Positions 5,653 through 11,677 of a DNA stretch of 12,478 nt are shown here, in pieces. The position numbers were made by a program, and so were the translations under genes. The DNA comes from Planctomycetota bacterium (lineage in GTDB: Bacteria; Planctomycetota; Phycisphaerae; Sedimentisphaerales; SM23-30), in contig JAKJEP010000067.1 in NCBI GenBank assembly GCA_022705365.1, positions 1 through 12,478 of the forward strand. The letters run 5' to 3'. Under the pieces are notes generated by a model. The model ran no database searches, had not been told where the DNA came from, and saw only the letters and a list, made by a program, of their open reading frames with translations. Each line of letters opens with the position of its first letter. Within the stretch, counting starts at the first letter, position 1.

Positions 5653-8056
5653 TAATGCTAATCGATGGTATCTCATATATATCAGGAAGAGAATCTACGA
5701 CTTGTTTTTGAATTAGAATCACCGGTTCTTTCCCGGGTTCATTAAAGTCTTTCCTGCCTTTCCCGGAAATTACATACGACTCCATCTTGTCATAAATACT
5801 GAATGGGTGAATGTCTATTTTAAGTTTTTGCCGATATTCTGTTGGATTCACTATTCCAACAGTAAGAAAACGTTTATCCCCAGACAACGAGGCAAAAACA
5901 TCCAAAGGAGCATCAATTCCCTCCACCCGAATCGGAAGAGTTCCCATGTGTTCCCGATATAATTTTAGAACTAGACCTGGTACATCAAATATCGCACCGG
6001 TTTTCGATGTTTTTATAGCTCCGAGTGCATTGACTGCCTGGGCATAATGTGCTATTGGAATCAAATCGCTATTCCGAAAGATCCCGTGCAAACCAAGAGC
6101 GATGCCAGGTGCATCCTCCAGAAAATATTGGGTCCCTATCTCTCCGTATCTTCTGTTTTCTTTCCAATATCCCCATTCATCTAAGATAAGGAAAATTTTT
6201 TTATCCTTCAGGGATGGAAGATTCACTTGGTATTCTCGATAGGTATCTGTGATATAACGAACCACCGCAGCAATCGAGTTTGCATGATTAAAAAGATCTT
6301 CTGACCCCTTCCGATAAAAATTGTCGCTGATGAAATCCATATGTTCGGTACATCTCAATAACATTGTTTTTCCCCAGATCCCTGTTCGTCCAACAGCTAC
6401 AACTTGGATGGCAGGATCAACATCCTTCATGGCTTTTACCATCCGATTGTGCTTCTGAGCATAAAGATCCAATGAAATATATCCTTTTTGGTGAGTCCCC
6501 CACATTTCATTGCCCACATAAAATAATTTTACACCAAATGGTTCGGGGTGGCCATTCTGGGCTCGGAGTCTACCCATAGCCGTAGATGTTGAGCCATTTA
6601 CATATTCCACCAATTGAGCCGCCTGCTCGGCTCCCTCCGTTCCTGCGTTAACCGCAAGAGCCGCTGTTGTGTTAAGAATCTTACAGAAGTTCATAAACTC
6701 ATGAATCCCAACATCATTATCTTCAATCCCCATCCAATGTGGATTTTTTTCAGGCGGCCGAAGATCCCGCTCTCCTAGGCCAGCAGTCCAATCATATCCA
6801 CTCACAAAATTTCCCCCGGGCCATTTATAGATAGGCGAGTTAAGCTCCTTTAACAGCCCAAGTACATCCCTGCGCCACCCATTAACATTATCAGAAGGCA
6901 TCAAAGAAACACATCCGATTTTAAAGACACCTCTTCCTTGACTGATAATTTCCAGACGACCTTCATTTGTTGTTATGCCTGCAGTAAAGGCCAAAGGAAT
7001 CTCTGTATACTTTTCGGATAGTTTGTAAATGGCTATTGAATCCCTCTGCGTCTTTTTGTCCCCCCAAATTAAGCTGACCAGGATTGGAGCGGCACTTTGT
7101 TCCCCTGCTAAATAAATCCGACCGGTATACTGTCTCTTTTCTATTAGTCCCAGCTGGCCCTGTCCAATCCCATAAGAACCACCGTCGCCTTTTGCGAGAA
7201 CCTGCGGAGTATGTTTGCCTACAAATGGGCGTTCCTCAGACATAATCACTGTTTCTGGCGGTCCGATTACATACCAGGGCGATCCGGCAAGTTCCGTATA
7301 AAAAGCATCCTCCGCAAATCCCTTTTGCCCACGGGGGAACCATCCGACAAAATGATCTTTGATAGGATAATAAAATTTGCGATCCTCAAGCATTTCGGCC
7401 CACAGCCCGCCATAGATGCACTTGCCTACATGTTCAACCAACTGGCCATAAACATATGGAGAAATAGGATGCCCTGTTTTCGATAGATCCAATCGAAGAA
7501 ATATCGGCTCATCTCTTTGAGAAACAGGTTCTAATCGTATATCATCAAACCATGCTTTTCCCGAAGATGTTCCCCATCCACCCAATAAACAATTAACCAT
7601 TACCTGCTTGCGCTCAATCGAATTAAAATAGACCTCAAGATAGGTCCAGTCTGTTGTCCCAACCAGGGCTTTTGTACGGATACCCTCCATCCCATGAATA
7701 TTCAACAGAGCCCCTCGTCCTCTGTCCGCTTGGACCTTTTCAGTCTTGACCCAACCAGATAATCGGTACGTTGTATGCTCCTCCAGAGGGACTATAGCTT
7801 GCCAAGCAACATCGGCCCCATCTTCTTTTGAAGTAATCTGAGCACAGCACTGTCCCACACACCCTTCTGGAACAATTCGAAAATCCGCCTCGCCCGCCCA
7901 TATCGCCGTCTTCCATCCTGTTGCCGATGAAACATCCGATTCTTCAAAAGACCCATTTCGAAGAAGACTTTCAGCTCCGCTATTCATGCTCCCCCAAAAG
8001 AGGGGTACCCATAAGGGAAAAACCCGTGGACAAAAAATCTGTCGAATAAATTGCAT
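5612..8056 (-). CDS. GH51-type alpha-L-arabinofuranosidase-like glycosidase, exported
   Basis: 814 residues; ATG at 8056 with AGGAG 5 nt upstream. It probably removes terminal arabinofuranosyl groups from plant hemicellulose or pectin. Residues 1-28 resemble a signal peptide with a short hydrophobic core (VFPLWVPLFWG). Residues 30-177 form a jelly-roll carbohydrate-binding-like domain (LLRNGSFEESD at the start, KAWFDDIRLEPV at the end). The GH51-like part follows: GQLVEHVGKCIYGG (204-217), WPGGNFVSGYDW (412-423), the probable acid/base Glu517 in YVGNEMWG, and the probable nucleophile Glu627 in ILDEWGYW. A C-terminal beta domain ends near 805. Catalytic residues are all present, so it appears functional. 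The final residues (NHCCPR) are unusual and lie in a duplicated stretch. It follows the DUF1573 lipoprotein gene by 30 bp. Exact substrate is not readable. Confidence 0.88.
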   Translation of the reverse strand: MQFIRQIFCPRVFPLWVPLFWGSMNSGAESLLRNGSFEESDVSSATGWKTAIWAGEADFRIVPEGCVGQCCAQITSKEDGADVAWQAIVPLEEHTTYRLSGWVKTEKVQADRGRGALLNIHGMEGIRTKALVGTTDWTYLEVYFNSIERKQVMVNCLLGGWGTSSGKAWFDDIRLEPVSQRDEPIFLRLDLSKTGHPISPYVYGQLVEHVGKCIYGGLWAEMLEDRKFYYPIKDHFVGWFPRGQKGFAEDAFYTELAGSPWYVIGPPETVIMSEERPFVGKHTPQVLAKGDGGSYGIGQGQLGLIEKRQYTGRIYLAGEQSAAPILVSLIWGDKKTQRDSIAIYKLSEKYTEIPLAFTAGITTNEGRLEIISQGRGVFKIGCVSLMPSDNVNGWRRDVLGLLKELNSPIYKWPGGNFVSGYDWTAGLGERDLRPPEKNPHWMGIEDNDVGIHEFMNFCKILNTTAALAVNAGTEGAEQAAQLVEYVNGSTSTAMGRLRAQNGHPEPFGVKLFYVGNEMWGTHQKGYISLDLYAQKHNRMVKAMKDVDPAIQVVAVGRTGIWGKTMLLRCTEHMDFISDNFYRKGSEDLFNHANSIAAVVRYITDTYREYQVNLPSLKDKKIFLILDEWGYWKENRRYGEIGTQYFLEDAPGIALGLHGIFRNSDLIPIAHYAQAVNALGAIKTSKTGAIFDVPGLVLKLYREHMGTLPIRVEGIDAPLDVFASLSGDKRFLTVGIVNPTEYRQKLKIDIHPFSIYDKMESYVISGKGRKDFNEPGKEPVILIQKQVVDSLPDIYEIPSISITLFKYTLNHCCPR

Positions 8057-8086
8057 GGCTTCTCCTGATTGTTCCTGCTGCAGCTT

Positions 8087-8641
8087 TTAGCCGCCGGTAG
8101 ATTTGTTCAACTGCCGGAGGTATTTCTTCAGTTCTGGAGACAGAGTGCCCCGGGACGGCCGGATTTCCTGAAGTGACAATGGAGAACTGGACTGGAGCAT
8201 CTGTTTGGATTTGCGGGAATCAATTACCTCGGCAGATACCCACAATTCAATCTTGGGACGAATCGGGTCATTCGAAAAAACAAGAATGCGTTTTCGAGAC
8301 TTCCCGAGAGAATCAGCAACGTACGTTACGGTAATCTCTGAGGATTGACCGGGCTTAAGGATAGTGTTCGGGGCCTCTATAACCGTACAACCACAAGAGG
8401 TGGAAATATTTGTAATAACCAGGTCCTTCCCTCCCTCGTTGAGAAATGTGAAAAACCCAGTGTTTTTCGACCCCATTTCCACTCGGCCGGAATCATATTC
8501 TGTAGAGAGAAAAACAATCAGCGGTTCTTCTGACCTGCAGGACTCCTCACAAGCAATCGGAAATGGAACCAATTGCGGGGATTGACAACCTCCCAGCAAT
8601 AGGAATATCAGGAATAAAAGAAACTCATTTCTATTCACCAT
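8087..8641 (-). CDS. DUF1573-domain lipoprotein
   Basis: 184 residues from the ATG at 8641. This start gives a classic lipoprotein signal: MVNRNEF, a hydrophobic stretch, then LLGGC with Cys19 as the lipidated residue. The frame stays open 47 codons further upstream, but that part is RHS-derived. Residues about 55-140 are a DUF1573 (immunoglobulin-like) domain: FTFLNEGGKDLVITNISTSC, CGCTVIEAP, KPGQSSEITVTY and RILVFSNDP. These domains are common in planctomycete and Bacteroidetes envelope proteins, with no fixed biochemical role. The ribosome binding site is weak (GGGTGCGAG). It is likely co-transcribed with the glycosidase; the pair may act at the cell envelope on plant polysaccharide. The C-terminal 45 residues are charged and of unknown use. 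Confidence 0.85.
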   Translation of the reverse strand: MVNRNEFLLFLIFLLLGGCQSPQLVPFPIACEESCRSEEPLIVFLSTEYDSGRVEMGSKNTGFFTFLNEGGKDLVITNISTSCGCTVIEAPNTILKPGQSSEITVTYVADSLGKSRKRILVFSNDPIRPKIELWVSAEVIDSRKSKQMLQSSSPLSLQEIRPSRGTLSPELKKYLRQLNKSTGG

Positions 8642-8662
8642 TCTCGCACCCAAATAGAAATC

Positions 8663-8780
8663 CATCATCAACACCTCATCAAGATCGTTGCCGAACACAA
8701 ACATCCGCAAATCGCTCTCCGTACCGCCGCTATTGACCGATGTCCGCAACAGTACCCGCTGGACCTTGTAATACATTGTC
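8663..8780 (-). pseudogene. RHS core fragment upstream of the DUF1573 gene
   Basis: This stretch translates as YYKVQRVLLRTSVNSGGTES, then DLRMFVFGNDLDEVLMM. It matches the RHS fragment at 11095-11210 (YWVQRVLLRTQVSGGVESDS, RMFVFGNYMDEVLMM) at most positions, with a single 3-bp indel. It is an RHS core scrap with neither core start nor toxin tip. It is in frame with the lipoprotein gene, so a fused product beginning at 8782 is possible on paper, but the internal lipoprotein signal argues against it. Confidence 0.75.
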
Positions 8781-8788
8781 AAACAGCA

Positions 8789-8967
8789 TCAATCAAAAAG
8801 AAGGTCTGATTCAGTTCTTCCTCTTGTCTCATTCGGATCATTGGTGTGCTCACTTTTCATAAAACGCCCTCGATGATACCCGAGATAATAGTCAGATAAT
8901 AATACACTGCAGACACAAATTATAGAAATCACAGCAAAGATTTTGACTTTTTTGAAATGTATCTCAT
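8789..8967 (-). CDS. Possible 59-residue single-pass membrane protein with -1 frameshift
   Basis: An ATG at 8967 (AGGA about 10 nt upstream) reads MRYISKK and then soon meets a stop. At codons 5-7 the sequence is TC A-AAA-AAG, the standard -1 slippage heptamer. After a -1 shift the frame reads VKIFAVISIICVCSVLLSDY, a clear membrane segment, and continues through YYLGYHRGRFMKSEHTND to a stop at 8789-8791, for 59 residues. The N-terminal KK before the hydrophobic segment suits a signal anchor. Either this is programmed frameshifting, or a one-base slip in the A6 run has broken a small gene. It lies among other membrane-anchored genes of the RHS locus. I do not recognise the protein. Confidence 0.4.
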
Positions 8968-9036
8968 CTCGCTGCTTTCCTGTGGTCTGCCAATCTGTTA
9001 ACGGTCATCTATTTCCGCTTTGCATTTTTCATTTCT
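8792..9036 (-). other. Gap holding the frameshifted small ORF
   Basis: Apart from the 59-residue frameshifted reading frame, I see no promoter, terminator or second gene. The sequence is AT-rich like the adjoining cassette genes. Confidence 0.4.
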
Positions 9037-9495
9037 TCATACCATCTCAATGAGATCATAATTATACATTCGTCTTAACGTTGGCTCCATTTTTCGGTTG
9101 TAAGGACCACTGAGCAAGAAAATCTGTTCATTCGTTCCTCTTTTATATAATTTTTTATCCTTCACAATAAAGTCATCTATTTTCACTCCATATAAAATTT
9201 CAAATCGTTCAAGGTATACAGGCCATTTCTCCCACTTATTTTTCTGGTCACAAGCGGTCCTTACATAGCATGTTGGCACCCCGTTTTCAAATTCAATTCT
9301 GATATACCCTTTATCAACAAGTTCTTGTTCACTGTCAGGGAATCGGCCGTTTTCACGGATAAAATCTGAAATCAGTTGTTCAATTGACCACGCCCTTCCT
9401 TGGTACATTTGATTTACAAAAGTACCGTGCATTACAAATAGAACCATTATCAAAATAAAGAACCCGATAGCGTTTTTGATAATATTTTTGTTCAT
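9037..9495 (-). CDS. Membrane-anchored protein of unknown function, possible immunity-type gene
   Basis: 152 residues from the ATG at 9495; the frame continues 18 codons to a TTG at 9549. The ATG is preferred because it places the hydrophobic segment (residues 8-26, NAIGFFILIMVLFVMHGTF) next to the N-terminus, although its ribosome binding site is weak. After the anchor, SIEQLISDFIRENGRFPDSE followed by QELVDKGYI resembles the phrase after the helix in pseudopilin-like proteins, but there is no prepilin cleavage site. The rest is soluble and probably faces the periplasm. It follows the ankyrin gene by about 65 bp in the same direction. Position in the RHS locus suggests an immunity or leftover cassette gene; no family is recognised. 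Confidence 0.65.
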   Translation of the reverse strand: MNKNIIKNAIGFFILIMVLFVMHGTFVNQMYQGRAWSIEQLISDFIRENGRFPDSEQELVDKGYIRIEFENGVPTCYVRTACDQKNKWEKWPVYLERFEILYGVKIDDFIVKDKKLYKRGTNEQIFLLSGPYNRKMEPTLRRMYNYDLIEMV

Positions 9496-9560
9496 ATCGT
9501 TGATCTTAGGGATATGTCCTGGACATTTCGTGGGCGATTCTTCCAACAAAATCTCTGTCT

Positions 9561-10271
9561 TTAATTTTCTCCGTTTTCACCAAATTTCTTCTGAAAAAAT
9601 TGAACAATATCCTCTTTTTTAAAAGCGATTGCTAAATCATATGGAGTATCATCCATATCATCTCTGGCCTTTATATCTGCCCCAGAATCAGTCAGAATTT
9701 CTACTGCATTCATATCACCATTGATGACTGCCTCATGCAAGGGTGTGGAACCCGACGGATCCTTTGCATTGACATTGGCTCCTTTTTGCATTAGCAGCTG
9801 CAGGATGGCAATCGGGGCACGAGATAGAATGGCCAAATGCAGCGGGCTGTATCCGTTCGCATCTTTCTGATGGATGTCTGCCCCCTTCTCTATCAGCATT
9901 TGCGCCATTTCAAAGTACGAAAAAGACAGAGCATAGTGGATAGGAGCATTGCCTTCCTTATCAAGAGCATCAGGATTCAGGCCGGCGTTGATAAGATAGT
10001 CAGCAATTTTGACATATTCCCCATAATCAAGTGCGCCTTTTTTGGCATCATTGGAACGGAAACATTTGATCTTTGCCAACAAATGTAAAGCGCCCATTCC
10101 CTGCTTTGTTTGTCGAATATTTGCTCCGGACGCAACCATTTTTTCTACGGCGGCCAAATCGGCATAGAGCAAACGTTCAAGAAAAGAGCCTGTATGGAAA
10201 TAATAGAGGCATAGTCCTGATGTCAATACAAAGCAGATACTGATTATGCCCCATTTCTTGATTGTATTCAT
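9561..10271 (-). CDS. Ankyrin-repeat protein with N-terminal membrane anchor, candidate immunity protein
   Basis: 236 residues. Residues 7-25 (WGIISICFVLTSGLCLYYF) form a signal anchor or signal peptide without a clear cleavage site. Ankyrin repeats follow: a degenerate one at about 34-66, then 106-135 (NAPIHYALSF, EKGADIHQKD), 138-170 (YSPLHLAILS, QKGANVNAKD), 172-203 (STPLHEAVIN, DSGADIKARD) and a capping repeat 207-230. Ankyrin repeats only bind partner proteins. The gene starts 16 bp after the stop of the second RHS tip, the usual position of an immunity gene, and ankyrin proteins are among the known immunity types in polymorphic toxin systems. The anchor suggests it works outside the cytoplasmic membrane. 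The ribosome binding site is weak (AGGG), so coupling to RHS translation is possible. Confidence 0.85.
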   Translation of the reverse strand: MNTIKKWGIISICFVLTSGLCLYYFHTGSFLERLLYADLAAVEKMVASGANIRQTKQGMGALHLLAKIKCFRSNDAKKGALDYGEYVKIADYLINAGLNPDALDKEGNAPIHYALSFSYFEMAQMLIEKGADIHQKDANGYSPLHLAILSRAPIAILQLLMQKGANVNAKDPSGSTPLHEAVINGDMNAVEILTDSGADIKARDDMDDTPYDLAIAFKKEDIVQFFQKKFGENGEN

Positions 10272-10287
10272 TTCTTTGCCCTATCTG

Positions 10288-11154
10288 TTATCTCTTGGCT
10301 GACCTACACACCCATCTCCCTTCACACCACCCCCCAAGCCACTGGGGGAGAATCCAATTTTCAACGTATAAATCATCACAGCCGCATACGTATACCCATT
10401 TCCCAGGGTTGCTTCGCGCAATAGAAATCGCAATCCGTTCTAAATTTCTGGGGTCTCTTCCAACATAGCACATTCTCAGCCAAACTTTAATGACACAACA
10501 ATACGGTCCATTTGGCATATGAACTCTGGGTAAAAACAGGGTCATATGTTTGCCGCTTCCAATGTAGGCATTATAGTCATCCTGATATCCATGCCCATAT
10601 ACATGTACAGTATCGATACAATTCGTTTGTTTATCCCATTCTGTTTTTGTATATTTTTTAACAAGGTCCGCGTTTGTCATATACCCCTGTGGGTCTAAAT
10701 ATATTATTGGGTTACTTTTGATATATTCATACAAATTCATCCCATCTGTGTATTGGGCCTGAGCATCAAATGGACTTACAGATTCGCCTGCCGGATTGAT
10801 CCCCAGCGGGTCCCGCTGCAGAAACCTCCCGGTATCCGGATCATAATACCGTGCCCGATAATACATCACCTGCAGATTCCCGCCGTCCAGCCAGTCTAAT
10901 TCCCGCCCCGTGAAGGCGTAATAATTGCCCCAAATCTGGAGCGAACTCGGCACCCAGCCGGCTGTATATTGCCTCCGCCGGCCGTAGGCATCGTATTCAT
11001 ACCGCACCGATACCGTCCCGCTCGAACTAAACAGCACCGCCGGACTGTACAGATGGTCATGCCCGTAGAGATACTCCGTCCCCGTCGGCAGCCGCATCAT
11101 CAACACCTCATCCATATAGTTGCCGAACACAAACATCCGCGAATCGCTTTCCAC
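10288..11154 (-). CDS. Orphan RHS C-terminal fragment with distinct toxin-like tip
   Basis: 288 codons from a GTG at 11154; RHS similarity extends upstream to about 11210, and a TGA at about 11228 closes the frame, so it lacks the RHS shell-forming core and any export domain. Residues 1-158 are RHS core: YEYDAYGRRRQYTAGW, YYRARYYDPDTGRFLQRDPL, GMNLYEYIKSNPIIYLDPQG. After the DPQG junction comes a 130-residue tip unlike the other RHS copy. The tip has VHVYGHG (His188) and, 41 residues later, VIKVWLRMC (Cys229), followed by a helix (LERIAISIARSN) and strand (KWVYVCGCDD). This is the layout of clan CD (caspase-like) cysteine peptidases; the assignment is tentative. It is AT-rich against the GC-rich core. 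Probably a displaced tip module kept with its immunity gene. Confidence 0.8.
   Translation of the reverse strand: MESDSRMFVFGNYMDEVLMMRLPTGTEYLYGHDHLYSPAVLFSSSGTVSVRYEYDAYGRRRQYTAGWVPSSLQIWGNYYAFTGRELDWLDGGNLQVMYYRARYYDPDTGRFLQRDPLGINPAGESVSPFDAQAQYTDGMNLYEYIKSNPIIYLDPQGYMTNADLVKKYTKTEWDKQTNCIDTVHVYGHGYQDDYNAYIGSGKHMTLFLPRVHMPNGPYCCVIKVWLRMCYVGRDPRNLERIAISIARSNPGKWVYVCGCDDLYVENWILPQWLGGWCEGRWVCRSAKR
10800..10977 (-). repeat. RHS core repeat, copy 1
   Basis: This stretch matches 12301-12478 without gaps (offset 1501) and with few mismatches. It encodes the RHS core from QYTAGWVPSSLQIWGNYYAF to RFLQRDPLGI. Similarity falls off towards the tip side. Confidence 0.9.
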
Positions 11155-11210
11155 CCCGCCGGAAACCTGCGTCCGCAGCAGGACCCGCTGGACCCAGTAT
11201 GTCCACTGTC
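11095..11210 (-). repeat. RHS core repeat shared with 8663-8780
   Basis: It encodes WVQRVLLRTQVSGGVESDS and RMFVFGNYMDEVLMM. It aligns with 8663-8780 with one 3-bp indel. Both copies stop matching at the same point on the upstream side (11210 and 8780). Confidence 0.8.
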
Positions 11211-11276
11211 TGGAACCTTTAGCTGGTCAGATACAGTTTTTATTGCCACATTGTTTTTTGGTTTGACTTGCTGCCA

Positions 11277-11651
11277 CTATAAGCGCTTAATTGTAGATTC
11301 CTTCGCAGTCAACACTACACCGGTGCCACTTTGTATATCGGTTATTTCTTTTATATACAACTGTTTAGGATCCCAAGGAGGACTACATAGAACAAAGATA
11401 TTTCTTCCATTAGAGTCAATAAAAAGAACACTAAGCAGTTTCCATTCTCCATCGGTCCATTGCTCCATGTAGATACGAAGATTCGGTTCTGTGGCATTGG
11501 ATGTTTGATAGACGTATTCATGACCTTCGCGCGGGAAAGGATGGCCTAATGGCACTTTCGGTTTGGTATATTGGATAACCACAAAAATGAAAAGGAAACT
11601 TAACAAAAATGTCCATCCTATGAAGATCAAAATAAAAACTTTTATATTCAT
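11277..11651 (-). CDS. Small membrane-anchored protein, candidate immunity protein for the metallopeptidase tip
   Basis: 124 residues; ATG at 11651 with AAGGAT about 8 nt upstream. It begins 26 bp after the stop of the RHS protein with the HExxH tip, the position expected of its immunity gene. Residues 4-27 (KVFILIFIGWTFLLSFLFIF, then VVI) form one transmembrane helix. The remaining 97 residues are polar, with beta-strand-like stretches (HEYVYQTSN, NLRIYMEQWTDGEWKLLSVL, GTGVVLTAKE), and are probably periplasmic. No family is recognised. The Pro-rich stretch KPKVPLGHPFP after the helix looks like a spacer. The gene is AT-rich compared with the RHS core. Immunity function is inferred from position and topology. 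Confidence 0.7.
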   Translation of the reverse strand: MNIKVFILIFIGWTFLLSFLFIFVVIQYTKPKVPLGHPFPREGHEYVYQTSNATEPNLRIYMEQWTDGEWKLLSVLFIDSNGRNIFVLCSPPWDPKQLYIKEITDIQSGTGVVLTAKESTIKRL

Positions 11652-11677
11652 ATCATTCTATCCTTTCATGAAAACAA

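Noticed and set aside
10969..11472. Plus-strand reading frame of 167 codons
   Set aside because: Antisense to RHS core and the small membrane protein; no recognisable protein features.
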